From Omphiscola glabra (taxonomy: Eukaryota > Mollusca > Gastropoda > Lymnaeidae), in the NCBI GenBank assembly GCA_964017045.1, contig OZ024802.1, positions 27,344,293 through 27,408,292 on the forward strand: a DNA stretch of 64,000 bases, read 5' to 3'. The position numbers and the translations under genes were made by a program. Shown here piece after piece: positions 45,930 to 58,108 of the stretch. The stretch's first letter is position 1. Each line of letters starts with the position of its first letter. The notes under the pieces were generated by a model that was given only the letters and a program-made list of their open reading frames with translations, was not told the DNA's origin and searched no databases.

Positions 45930-48900
45930 TCAGTCCTCTTCTTCATCCGATTCTTCATCATCATTGTCAGTCTGCAGCCAGTTGAGCCACTGGTTCACCT
46001 ATAATTGAAACAATGGTGGAAATGTCACTGATAAGTGTCCACTTAATCCCCTTTGCTCTAAACAAGCATATAAAGTTTACATTTTAAGCCACTGTTTAAA
46101 TATCTTTTTTGTGTGGATAAACCATGAGTAGCTCTGACCAACAGTCATTAATTTAAAAACAAGGGCAGGGTCTCTAAACATATAGGTTTAATATAATAAA
46201 AAGAAGACAATATAATTTTCATAACCACTGACTGACTTATTTGGTGTAACTAAAAAACTCAAGGAAACCAGACAAACTAAACTTATAAAGGCAAGACAGC
46301 AACCTATCAACTAACCTGAAAGAGAGCCTTGCCTTTCCCTGGGTACTGGTCATTGACCTCTTCTTTCCAATGCAGGTAAACCTCTTCATCAATCACCTCC
46401 ATGTCATAGAGGTTAACAAAGAAGCGAAGGAACATACCTTGGGATGAATTCAACAAATTAAACATTAAGCAGTTGACCATTTCGTTTCTGTGATTTAACA
46501 ACACAAATTAACATGGAACAGCTTCACAAAACCAGCACTCCTGCAAACAGCTCTATTATTTGAACAAGAATATTCAAACTAAGCATTAGGTCTCCAACTA
46601 AAACAAAAGGAGTTGATAACAAGCTTCATCTCATATGAATCAACAATTCAGCAAACATACCTTTGGGGAAGCCATGTGAATGACAAAACACCTGGACAGC
46701 ATACAGGGCAGACATCTGTAGGTTGGTGTGATCTTGTAGGAACTTCTGCAGAACACCCTAGAAAAGTACAGGAAATGTTAGCATGTCATTCATTTTTTTA
46801 AAATTACTGACCAAGTTATATTTTGTTGCTCTATTTAGTAAAGTGGGCTAAATTTGTTGACAAACCTTGAGCTGAGCCAAGAGATCCTTCTCTCTCTCCA
46901 TGAGAGCTTTTTCAGGAGTCACAGTTGTATCAGTGTTGGGTTTCAAGGTACTCTCAGTAGTGATGTATTTCAGAATGCTGGGGAATTGAAATGACAATAC
47001 TTGTGGATAAAATTATTAAAGTGTCATAAGCTATCAGACCTGACACTCATTGAACAACCTTGTAAAGAGCAGGGTTTCCCAACCTGGGATCTCGCACTCC
47101 CAGAAAGTTTGAGGTGACATTTCAGGAGGCAAGGAAAGTGATTATAAGAACAAAGGATCCACCGACTATTTATTTGGAATACATATGTTCTCATGATTGT
47201 TAATTTCTTCAATGAATATACACTTCATGTAATTATTTTGAAAAATCAGAACAAAAAGTAGTCACCTCATTCTAACCCAATGCAAGAAACATTGTAATTA
47301 AAACACACCAAAATAAAATAAAATCTCATGACAAAAACTCAGTTCTGATAATCTATTACCGTACTGAGAAAATTATATCCACCACTTTGTTAAAACTCCT
47401 TAAAAGGAATCCCCAACCTTACATAGTAAAAGCATTTCCAAGGGACTTACCCTGTAACAAGAATGTTGATAAAGCCAGGATCTGTTTGTAATGGTACTTC
47501 AACTTTGTCTTTAATCCATTTGTACAAAGCAGCTGCCGTAGGCTCTGTAGCAATCTGCCTTGTTAATTCTGCTTGAATGCGTAGCAGAGGGAACATGAAG
47601 CTGAGACCGCGATCTTCCAATATCTCCATGAACCGCTCTTTATTTTGGTCAAGTTCTGCAAAATTTATAAAGAATTCAATCATCTATTTTGGTTTTGAAA
47701 TCTTTACAACTGCTTCTAGTAATTTGGCTTAATCTCTTTAGTCTCCTTCCAGTTTTTTTTTTTTAGCTATGGTCTTTTCCTTTTAAACATTGAACGTTTT
47801 CTTTTTACCCTTGTGAGCATGGCCTCTAAGAAGGCTGCTTCTGAAACATTTGTATTAAGAGGTTGGACCAGGCTCAGGAATAAATTAAAAGGGAAAGGTT
47901 GGAAATGATATCCTGCAGATCTAACACTGACCAACACTGGAAATGAATTGTCTTGCTAGATATTTCTCCAAATAAATGGATTTGTGATCAATATTTGTAA
48001 ATAAAGAAAAAATAAACCAACCTGGCAACATTTTTTGCAGATCAATTTTACTTCTGTTGAAATTATCAACTAGCCATTCCTTGTCTTTGATCTTGTGCAT
48101 GGTTTGAAGACACAGGAGAAATAGAGGGTAGTGCACACCACCCTCAAAAGGCTCAGCAAGATCTGCTAGAGTGACTAGACCTAGTGTGGTTGCCATGGCT
48201 CCAAACCTTGCCATGTGAGACTTTATTAATGGTACATCCGTTTCCAATTCACCCATACGGTTACAAACTTGATGAAAGCCCTGCAGAGACATTAAAATTA
48301 AGCCTATAACCAAACAAACCAGATTAAGTAGGAGGCATTTCAAATCCCATTAACTGCCATTTAAGAAAAGAAATGCTCAAACATTTCTTAACCACTGATC
48401 AAATCATTGTATTCCTTTTTGTAAAAAACTTTATACCATTCCAATGCTTAACCCATTCAATCCCGGACGCTCAGAAATTTTATAACTGGAAGCCCCAACC
48501 AAAGGGGAGCAACTCCACCCTTTCCATGGGTAGGTTTTGAAAAAATTAAAACAAATCTATTTAACAGTATAATCATATGAAATAAATTGATTTGCATCCA
48601 TAAATTAAATGGTTGCTATATGTGTTGTGTAACATTATTTCCTAATGCTTTTCTTGTGTAAATTCCTTAAAGTCAATTTTCGACGAAGTATTTGAATACA
48701 AACGATCATAACACTAAAATAAAAAATCTGCTTTTAAAATAATGAATACTCCTCACCCAATAAATAAAAATATTTTTAATAAGAGAGTAATCTCCCTTGG
48801 TCTCGTTCCTAGCAAGATTTACGTTTAAATAGTGAGATTTCCACTTTCTTTTTAGCAACATGTAAACAAAGGGTTGAGTGGCCGGATTTGGCCGTAGTGG

Positions 48901-51900
48901 GATTAAATCAATACTGGCCGGATTTGGCCGCTATGGGATTGAATGGGTTAAATGAAACCTAATGCAAACAAAATACAGGAATAATTGAATACTTAAGGAC
49001 CTCTAATATAATCAATGAAAAAAAAAAGTAATATTCTATCGTTAAGCTTTCCTGTGTATTGAATACCATAGCTCATTTTCTCAAAACAAAGAAAGAAACT
49101 AACCTCCATAAACTGATCTGAAGTAATGATGTTTTCAGACTTTAAGTCATCAATCAGTTTCATTGACAACTCTTGTTGGGCATCTGCAAAAAAAACAAAA
49201 AAAAAAATCCTGATATTTTGCAAAACAGTGGTGAAAAATTTAATAAAAAATGTACAACTTTATTCATGACATAGTATAAACTCATATAATTTGTGTATAT
49301 TCCGCCAACCTCCTTTCTCTAGAGAGTCCATCATTATCTGAGCCAAGAGATCTGGAACCATCTTCTTTGAAAGGTTCATGTCCTTGATATCTGCTACAGC
49401 ATCTGTCAGGCTGTGACTCACATAGCACTCAGACAGAAGGTATTTCTTAAAGAGATGGAGAGGAGAAAGTTACTTTCAAAAGTAATTAAAAAATCAAATC
49501 AGGATTTAAAATTTATTTCTCATGTGTCTCAAAGAAACACAATTTAACTCATACGAATAAATAACATTTTTTAAAGAAATTTTGTGTACAAGTACAAATT
49601 GATATTTTGGAAACAAAAATTAATTAAAAAACTAACCAGTTTCTCAATCATTTTCTCTCTAGTAAGTTTCTCTTTGACTGGAGACTTTGTCTTGTCCTCT
49701 TTAGTCTGCTTGGCAACAGGTGGTTGATTTTGCTGTTGCTGCTGCTGTTAAAAAAATAGACTAGGCTAGTAAGCTGCAACAAGCTATTTTGTTTATATGA
49801 CAAGATGCATCTGTGATGCATGCAAAAACTTAAAACGATGTGAACGATAAAACAGATAACACTACACACTATAGAGATTTGGCATGAGTTGTAGTAAAAT
49901 AATACCACATGTAACTTAACAGATTTTACAAAAAAAGTCCTGAACTACTTTTGTTACCTGTTTGTCAAGCAATGGGTTCAGCATTTCAGATATGTCTGTA
50001 CTTTTCTTGGCTGCAAATCCAGTCTCCCTTGGAGGGGGGTGTTGTGCTTGAGCTGACCTCGGCAGCATTGACGGAGTGTTGGGTTTAAACATGGTGAAGT
50101 TCTTGACCGGGCGAAGGCTCACTTCCTCCTTGATCCCATTAACCACCGGGGGAATGGTCAGCGGTGGGGAGCTGGAAGGAGACGGCTGGTTTGGAGCTCC
50201 TAATGGAGCTGAGCCCACTGATCCAGACAATATGACATTGTGAAGGCCATTTGTCACTGGTCCAACCTGAGTCTGTTGCTGATTCTGCTGTTGTTGAGCT
50301 ATACGCTGGAATCGAGGAGGCAAGTCTCTGTTTCCACCAGCTGAAAAGAACAACAGGTGAATCATTAATTGATCAAGTAAAGTAAAATTAATGGAGCCAA
50401 TTCTTAACTAATAAAATATTTACTAATGACAAATTATAACTAGATATGTAGAAAATATATTATCCAACAAGAATTTGAGTGAATTTTGTTTTAAAACTCA
50501 CTCTCACCTCCTTGTTTGTTCTGGTGTTGTTGCTGCTGGAAATGGTTGTTGGGCTGAAAGTTTTGCTGCTGATTGTTGTAACCACCACTGCCACTTCCAG
50601 CACCTTGCTGGTTGCCATAACCACCTCCCCCACCCTGTTGATTGCCATATCCACCCTGGTGGTTGTTGCGGCGCTGGTTGCTGGGGCTGGTGTTGTTCCC
50701 ACCATCCTGCTGCTGAGGATTTCCCCTGCCTTTGTTGTTGAAGTTGTTTTGGAAATTGTTCTGGTAACCTATTGAAAGAAAAATTGACTACATTATTAGT
50801 ATTAAAATGTAGTATCTAAACTTTAAATAACTAATATCATTGAAATATACCTTTCTAGCATGATATTGTCACACTAAAACCTCTTACAAGTAGTTTGGGT
50901 CTTATAATTTGAACAGAAACATATGATACACAAACTATTTTTCCACATCAGCGTACTTGTTCATACAAAAACTAAAATGAAACAAGAAAAGGTATTACTG
51001 CACTTTAACCAAGTTAGAAAGATTTAGCGATTTTAATAAGAGTAAAAAGATTTAAGACAACATACTGGGATTCTGCTGATTGAATCTGTTCCTGTTCATA
51101 TTGTTGTTGAATGAATTAGGCATTGAAGAGAAGGGATCCATCTGAATTACACCTGGACCTACGCCAATTGCATTACCTAGAAAATTGGCATATATATTAA
51201 TTGTACTAGCTAATGGATTTTTTAAATGTTAACATATATAGACTGCAATGTATGATTGCTTAATTAAGTAATGGACATTGTTCAATTACCCATAGAGCCA
51301 ACAGGCATACTAAAGATGTCTCCCATTCCTCCCTTCCAGTTGTTTCCTGGGATATTGTTCATATTCATCATGCGAGATTGCAGTAATGATTGGTTGTTCT
51401 GGCTGCCACGACCCTAAAAGATGAGAAACTTTATTGTCTAAAAACATGCCATGCAATATTGCTACAGACATACTACCATCAATTACTGTTATATACACCA
51501 TACAGAGAAATGACTCAACAGTTACAAATGAATAATTTATATAGTGCTGGTTTATTTTACCAAACCTTTATTATGTAATATAATACTTACATTTACACTA
51601 GCCTCTTCTCTAATCTGTGTGATGGTCTTGGGTCCTGCCTCTGAGGCAATTTTGCGTGGCTTCCACTGGAAGGAAATAAAAACTTTATCTCTAAAATAGT
51701 AACTTTGCCAGCTAATACTAAATATTAGTAGAACTAATAAAGAAAAATAGTTGTGAACTTCTATAAAATACCAGAATACATTAAGACAAAAATTACAATT
51801 ATAAACCTCCTTACATCATTTTCTCGCAACTCAATCACATCCTGAAGCATGAAACGAATGCGCGAGGGAAGGTCGCTATTGGTAGCAAATTGGTTGATTC

Positions 51901-53598
51901 GCTCAAAGTATTGGTCCATCCATGCCTGAAAAATAGTTAATGTAAAACTTGGGATTCATAATTCTGAAGTACAATTAATGAATATTTTTAAACACTGGGT
52001 GTTAACTGTTTTTGTCAAACAAAATTTACCCACCCGTGCTTTAGGTACATCTATGCGCGGGCCAATAGTGCGCATTATCTGACACAGGCACTCGAGGTCC
52101 TCCGACATATCTTTAAGCTGAGCATTCTTTTTCTTCTCCAGCAATTGCTTGATGCACTTGTGAAGAATCCCTTCATGCAACATGTCATGTTTACCAAGTT
52201 CACCTGTAAAAAATGTGTAACTTATTTACCTAATATATATTTTTCTTCAGAAAGCTTAGTAACCCAAAAAAATTTTTAATGTAGGTTCAAACTAACCATG
52301 GGGAAAAAAAAGAAATTTTACCAATGAACTTGATGTTTCCAAGCATCTTTTTCTTGACAATATGGTACTGCTCACACTCCTCTTCTGTGAGTGCCACATC
52401 TTTCTTGTCAAATGCTGCACACAAATGGAGAAAAAAAGAATGTTTGTAAAATTTTACAAAATACTAAAATTCATTACACTAATGATACACAGAATAAGTC
52501 AGTGAAAGCTTAAAATATGAGGTAGAAACAAAATTACCTTCTGTTGCATGAGACCTATTCTCAAACTCATCCTGGCACTTGTTTAACAAGAGCCTTCGGA
52601 AAGTCTGGAAAATAATGATCATAGTGTTAGAAACGAAATCATACAAAATCAAATATAATAATCCGAAATATATTTTTATAATGCACAAAATTATATGTAA
52701 AAATCCATACATTTCTTACTGTATAAAAACTTACTGTGACGTTATTGTTGGAAGGGGGGTCGAAGTTTGGAGAGTCCTCACATAATCTATGACACAGCTG
52801 AGCATACAAAGAGCTATACTTAGGTTCTTCTAAAGCCTTTTCAAAAATCTGCAGAATTGTTTCACAATATTTATGAGAATAGTAACAAATATGAAATACT
52901 TCATTTTGCCGATTTATTGTAAAATATGTTTTACTTTATATATATATTTTTTTTACCAAATAATTCTTACCAGGAGAATAATTCCTTTAAGGATAACTTG
53001 TGTTTCAATGCCTACATTTAGAAGTTCAAGACTCAGCTTGTCAAACTTTTCAGGAGTAAGTTTGTTAAGAATTCTGTGAAAAAGAAACAAAAAGCTAAAA
53101 TATTTCCACACATACAAAATATTGATGGCATGCAATTTTTACTTAAATTTCAATTCTAATTTTAACATGATAGTAGGAGGAAGTCTCAAAACGAACACCA
53201 ATCTTACCCTCTGACTCGTCTAAATATCTGGTCATTTTTGTCTTTGGGTTTGACACCATCCCTTGGAGTACTGTTGGGTGGTACCCATCGATTATTAGGA
53301 ATAGGCGACGATGCGCCCGAACCGGATTTGAGAGTGGGTGGTCTCTCGTCCCTAAAAATTTGGTATCACAAAAGATGGTTAACATTTTATCTTAAGTGCC
53401 CCTACATCATTTATTTTCCATAGAGCAATTTTTATTTAGACATAAGATTACTTTAATAATATTACCATTTTCAAAAATGGAAGGCAAAAACTCTTGAAAC
53501 ACCTACCGTCCTCCTAAGTGTGGAGAAACACCACCCTTGGATGACTGTGAGTCCAGTATGCTGCTTATCTTTGACCAGTCAGTTACAAGCTCTTGCAC
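45930..53598 (-). CDS. EIF4G2: Eukaryotic translation initiation factor 4 gamma 2 (DAP5/NAT1/p97)
   Basis: Coding exons from high to low: 53507-53598, 53208-53351, 52971-53073, 52735-52848, 52538-52604, 52322-52414, 52034-52203, 51815-51925, 51591-51665, 51290-51413, 51066-51176, 50508-50768, 49958-50340, 49637-49744, 49310-49445, 49104-49183, 48022-48280, 47451-47655, 46866-46977, 46661-46757, 46316-46437 and 45930-45998. All phases agree, giving 1,011 residues (human 907). Domains: RWVPPNSTPRD, then MIF4G at about 76-300 (ILNKLTPEKFDKLSLELLNV, KKMLGNIKFIGELGK, DLECLCQIMRT); an N/Q/G-rich insert at 365-500, longer than in vertebrates; MA3 at about 640-810; W2 at about 860-1005 ending NQWLNWLQ and an acidic tail. 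It lacks an eIF4E-binding N-terminal arm, as the family does, and should support cap-independent translation with eIF4A and eIF3 in the cytoplasm. The frame has no AUG before MIF4G; start assigned at GUG 53596-53598. Confidence 0.95.
48448..48951. mobile_element. piggyBac-type MITE in an eIF4G2 intron
   Basis: TTAA at both borders (48448-48451 and 48948-48951) and inverted ends CCCATTCAATCCC and GGGATTGAATGGG. Both inner arms carry GGCC-rich repeats (TGGCCGGATTTGGCCG twice on the right). A TTAA target and CCC/GGG ends are the piggyBac signature. No transposase. Confidence 0.75.
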
Positions 53599-53643
53599 AT
53601 AAAAAAGGAATCACAACAAAAAGCTTTGTAGAATGTGGGTAAC
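53507..53643 (-). other. EIF4G2: eIF4G2 exon 2: 5' UTR end and start region
   Basis: Acceptor ATTATTTCAG precedes 53643 and donor GTAGGT follows 53507. It holds the TGA stop, the GUG and the first 30 codons (V-Q-E-L-V-T-D-W...). A CUG with good context (ATACTGGAC, -3 A and +4 G) at 53554-53556 is an alternative start. Confidence 0.7.
53583..53600 (-). other. Five-codon AUG uORF overlapping the eIF4G2 non-AUG start
   Basis: ATG TGC AAG AGC TTG TAA starts two bases before the GUG, in another frame, and ends after five codons. An in-frame TGA at 53611-53613 closes the main frame upstream. This is the only AUG near the frame start, so scanning ribosomes would meet it at essentially the same site as the GUG. 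Confidence 0.6.
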
Positions 53644-54645
53644 CTGAAATAATTTAATTTAAAAAATTTTAACAGCTACCATTTCCCCACATCAAATAAT
53701 CTGAGAAAAAACAATTTTTATGTTGGGCCTGGAGTGCTTGTTTTTTTAATCCCAATGAACTGATAAGAGCGCCCATTGGTCACAAACTGTTTACTTCAGG
53801 AGTTGCCATAGCCCACATACCCATTGTAATGTTTATCAGTTCACATAAACATTCTTAGAAAACAGGTCACTGAAACAAGTTTAAAGTAAGAAGTATACAA
53901 GCATGACAACTTTTGTAATGTAATTCATATATTGAAAATTTTTAAGATGTCCTATACTGTATACTTATACTCAGACATTGCCATTGGAAGTCTTAAACAG
54001 TGGTCCCAGGACAAGTCAGAGATTTCTACTACCATTACAAACTAAGCCGAACTAATTAAACATGACAGCCCGACCCATGAAAGAATAGTCTTCCAAAAAA
54101 CTGGTCCCTGGTACTAAAAAGGTTAAAGAATGCTGGTCTGGACTACTCTTGTATGGATCTGATTCTGAATATGGTGAAAATTATGGGTGGGTCTCCGAGA
54201 AAACCTTGAGGAATTACTAAATTAGTGTTATTTACCCCATACCTAAAAGTAAAAGAATTTAATGAACTTTCCAGGTCCAGTCTCCATGACCATAACTATT
54301 TTAGGCTTTAACAATGTTCAGAACTCTGACAAAGAGTTGCTTTAGTGGCACAGAAAAATCGTAACTCGTAATTACATCAATAGCGTAAACTCTTCAATGA
54401 AATTTATTTAACACAATGATCAAATAAGCTCGGATATCTTACATGGTGTTTAACTCTTCACAGATTAATGTGGCGTAGTATGTTACAATAATGAGTGAGA
54501 TGAAGAAGAAAGAAGGAAGTGGTGACTAGTCAGGCAGGCCTCTTCCATTGCTCCCGAATTGAACGGTTTTACGAAACAAGCTGAAACTGTAACCTATCAT
54601 ACAATTACTTAACATCTTGTACAAGAAATTCGGAACATTACTTAC

Positions 54646-54735
54646 CAAAATTATTTAATATTTCTGCTCAGGCAAGAAAAAAATTCAAGACGCTTGTCGA
54701 CAGTCGTCAACAAGAAACTATTCAGTCGGGATATA
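54646..54735 (-). other. EIF4G2: Probable non-coding first exon of eIF4G2
   Basis: A strong donor (TTTTG|GTAAGT, exon edge 54646) lies about 1 kb upstream of exon 2 with no open frame linking to it. The 5' edge is a guess. Upstream on the minus strand are an octamer-like ATTTGCAT (54750-54757) and a CRE-like ATGCGTCA (54761-54768), plausible promoter elements. Confidence 0.45.
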
Positions 54736-54789
54736 ACAACCCACAATGCATGCAAATGAATGACGCATCATGGGAAGATTCATAGCATT

Positions 54790-55555
54790 AGGGAACATAC
54801 GTAATCAACCTAAATCTTTTTAGTGAATATTCACTCTTTTTTTTTAATATCCGCATTAATTTTAAATTATTTTTTCAATAATAACATAAAAATTTAATTA
54901 CATGATTTATTTATACTGCAAATTAAAAAAGGATATTTAAAATAAAAATTTTTAAATATAGCCATGACAAAATATGCTAAAAATAGCTCTGACATGACCC
55001 ATTTACTCCTTATATTTTAGAATCTATTTAATCGCTTTTCCTTTGTCCTGTTACCTGTAAGCTAACACCATAATAATATGATTTCAAACAAATGGGTTGA
55101 ACCGCCTACTCCTAATTTGCAGGCCTAAACTCTTCTGTGTAGGCAAACAATTAAAAAAAAGAATACAAACCTAAAATACCTTAAGTTAACACCAATCAAG
55201 TCAAGGATCTATTGTCTATGAGGAGGAGGGGGCCAGGGCTGACACAAAATGAGAATCTGCGAAGATTCTAATACTAAAGAGGTGGGGGAGAGCCACCCAT
55301 GGTTATGAGGTAATGAGAGAATCCGGCAACAAAATTCGAACTGAGTGTCGTTAATTTGTTATTTGTTTCTTTTGTTTTTTTGTTGTTCTTTTTTTTTGTT
55401 AGATCTATTTGTCGTTGCGTTTATTCAGAGGATGAAACTTTAACGATGTTTTTATTTTTCAAAAATTTGGTTTTGGTGTATTAAAATTTAAAAAGTGAAC
55501 AGGTCAAGGATGAAAAAAGGGCCTGAAATGTTCAAAGCAGTCACTAATGTCAAAT
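54790..55555. other. Intergenic AT-rich DNA
   Basis: No exon or element boundary recognised; homopolymer-rich. Confidence 0.5.
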
Positions 55556-55565
55556 GCCTCCTCAG

Positions 55566-55742
55566 CAGAAGCGTAGCTAGAGTGTTTGGCGCCCGGGGAC
55601 AAGATTCATTTTAAAGCGCCTCCCTTTCTTTTTTCAGCTCTCAAATCCATTATTCTCATCAATAAAATAATATCAAAGCACATTTTGGCGCTCTAACTAG
55701 TCTGGCGCCCGGGGATATCTGCCCCCTTTAGCTACGCCTCTG
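55566..55742. mobile_element. hAT MITE, GCGTAGCTA family
   Basis: Ends CAGAAGCGTAGCTAG and GCTACGCCTCTG. The flanks CTCCTCAG and CCCCTCAG match at 7 of 8 positions. Its body is nearly identical to the copy at 27866. Confidence 0.8.
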
Positions 55743-55757
55743 CCCCTCAGTGTAAAG

Positions 55758-55981
55758 CAGGCCTGCACAACTCAAAATGTAAGGCGGGCCATAATACTTT
55801 ATGATTACTAGTGCGGGTCAAAAGAAAATAGGACAGTACTTGTAAGGGCTAAAAGAAAATAGGACAGGGGGGAAAGTATTAAGAAAATAATAAGAACAAA
55901 GAATATTTTTTTACTTCGCGGGCTGCCAAGTTGCTGCTGGCGGGCCGCATGTGGCCCGCATGCCTATGTTGTGCAGGCCTG
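55758..55981. mobile_element. hAT-type MITE with perfect 8-bp duplication
   Basis: Inverted termini CAGGCCTGCACAAC and GTTGTGCAGGCCTG, duplication GTGTAAAG at 55750-55757 and 55982-55989. The right arm carries GGCGGGCCGCATGTGGCCCG. It inserted right beside the MITE that ends at 55742. Confidence 0.88.
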
Positions 55982-56257
55982 GTGTAAAGGATTGCTATCT
56001 GGTGCTCGGTTTAATGTAACTTTTACTGCATAATGTAATGTTGTTGTTTTTTTGTTGTTTTTTTTTGCATGGATTGACAATTTTTTTAGAGATCCTTTCG
56101 TCCCTTTTAATAAGCCTTTAAGAAAAAAATCAACTACCTTTAGTCATAACAACAAAAATCCGTATCGCTCTCTTTCAGTGTTTCTTCCAGACAATTTCCC
56201 CCGGGGGGCATTTCAGATTTTCGGGGGGGTGGGTGGGGGGATGGGGCAATGCCATTG

Positions 56258-56440
56258 AAAGAGGCGTAGCTAAGGTCGACATAAGGGACATACGTCCCCG
56301 GACGCCAGACTAGCGGGGGCATCTAATGGGCTTTAGTTTTTTATGGATGAAAATAATTGGTTTCAGAGTTTAGCAAGGGGGGGGGGGAGTGGGGAGTAAA
56401 AATGAATATTGTCCCCTGGCACCAAAGACTCACGCCAGTG
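56258..56440. mobile_element. Diverged GCGTAGCTA-family MITE, reverse orientation
   Basis: Left end AAGAGGCGTAGCTA followed by CGTCCCCGGACGCCAGACTA, then ATGGATGAAAATAAT and GTCCCCTGGCACCAAAGACT. Old and degraded, no target duplication visible. Confidence 0.6.
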
Positions 56441-57056
56441 ACGTAGAAAGGGGGAGAGGTGAACATTTGGTGTTCCCAGGTGTAATTTTTTCTTTAGATT
56501 GGGCAGCGGGATTTTCGGACTGCTGCAGAATTTCTATCGAGAAAGGTAGCGCGGCAAAAAAGTTAACCCACCTAGGGTGGTGCTAACACTAGGCCCGCCG
56601 CGGGGCAGTGTATATATCAAAATTGGTTGTCAGGGCATCCCTATTGCTTTCCTAACCAGAAAATGTGTGGTTATTTAACAATCAATAGGTGAATTTTGGA
56701 GTATATATGATTCGAATGTTTTGATAAGACTATCATTGATCAGGGAAAATAATGTATCAATCGTTAGGGGAGGTATTATGGTGACCAGTGCCATACACAA
56801 ATTAAATTCATCGTGGTTGTAGTGCGCCGAAGAAAATCATTTGACACAAGATTAGATTCAACCCCGTTAAGTCACATTGATCGACGTCAAGGAAAAGGGT
56901 GGGGGTAGCAGAAATTGAGGAATCCGAAGAGTCTTGAGGGTCACCTTAATTTAAAAATAATAAATTCAAAATGCAGTGATGCATTGTGGTGCAAATTCAA
57001 TGTATCTTTCAGACAATGTGTTAAGGGACATTTCAGACATTCATATATTTACTATT

Positions 57057-57930
57057 AGATGTCTCGTAGAGAAATGCTAAGAATACTACATCAACGTACA
57101 CCAACTATATGAGGAGTACAAATCAGCTTATGATAGCGTCGACAGGAAATACCTGTATGCTGCTCTCCTGGAACTTGGAGTCCTTAACAAACTTACCCGA
57201 CTCATACATATGACGAAAGATAACTCCAAAAGTAGAATTAAAGTACAGAGAGAGTACTTGAGGGAGTTCCTAATTAATCAGGGCCTCAGACAAGGAAACC
57301 CGTGTATCTTTTTCAACATCACTTTAGAAAAAGGCATTAGAAACATACGTGTGAGCACCAGAGAGGTAGTACAGAACATCCATAAGGAACTTTATAAAGC
57401 CAGCCACTGCAATACCTGGAATACACAGACGATATATTGCTACTTGGTAGAAACAGCAATGATGATAAAATTAAAACTTTCAGGGAACTTGAAGATGTCA
57501 AGGTGAAAGCGGGTCTTGATGTAAATAAAGCGAAGGCAATATATATGATAATGTCAGGAAATACGCAACGATGACAACATCAAAATGAACAACAACACCT
57601 TTGAAAGGGTAGCTACTTTCAAATATCTAGGGGTGACTATAAATAAGGAAACGGAAATACAATCTAGAGTGAATGATAGAATAACAGCATGCAACCGTTC
57701 TTATTTCAATTTACAAAAGCTACTTCAAAGCATAAACCTCTCTAAGGGAATAAAGAAGGCAATATACACCAATATCATAAGACCAGTAGTAACTTAAGCA
57801 AGTTAGACTTGGATCCTACCAGAAAAGCAGATAACCTGCTAAATATATGACCCGATGATAGACAATTTTGTTTTGGGAATCCGTACAAACCAAAAGCTAT
57901 ATCAATTGTACAAATACCCATCCATATTCA
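57057..57930 (+). mobile_element. Non-LTR reverse transcriptase fragment, broken
   Basis: Frameshifted pieces read SAYDSVDRKYLYAALLELGV, then FLINQGLRQGNP (RT block around QG), then TFERVATFKYLGVTINKETE and NLQKLLQSINLSKG, in the order of an RTE-related endonuclease-RT protein. The YxDD region is damaged. It continues after the insertion at 57931-58098 (GRIERMPDSGTAKN-like at about 58145). Confidence 0.8.
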
Positions 57931-58098
57931 TATTCATCATCATCATCAGGTCCCGTAGTCCTTCGACCGTTGGGACGCCACAGATGACATGTACACTATT
58001 CTTCTCCATTCCTCTCGGTCTTCTGCCCTACGCATAGCATCGCCTAGTTGTAATCCAGTCCATTCTTTGATATTATCTTCCCATCTTTTTCTTTGTCT
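57931..58098 (-). mobile_element. 5'-truncated RTE-type LINE copy with 10-bp target duplication
   Basis: The minus strand encodes the RT C-terminus RQRKRWEDNIKEWTGLQLGD and SVASQRSKDYGT, then a (ATG)n-like tail at the low-coordinate end, as RTE elements have. It is flanked by TCCATATTCA at 57921-57930 and 58099-58108. It interrupts a different RT fragment. Confidence 0.8.
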
Positions 58099-58108
58099 TC
58101 CATATTCA

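Noticed and set aside
47045..47120. CAGGGTTTCCCAACCTGGG, like a hAT end in an eIF4G2 intron
   Set aside because: No opposite inverted end or duplication found nearby, so an element could not be delimited.
50475..50775. Plus-strand frames opposite the eIF4G2 Q/G-rich exon
   Set aside because: Antisense shadows of a repetitive coding exon, whose true frame is fixed by splicing phase and homology.
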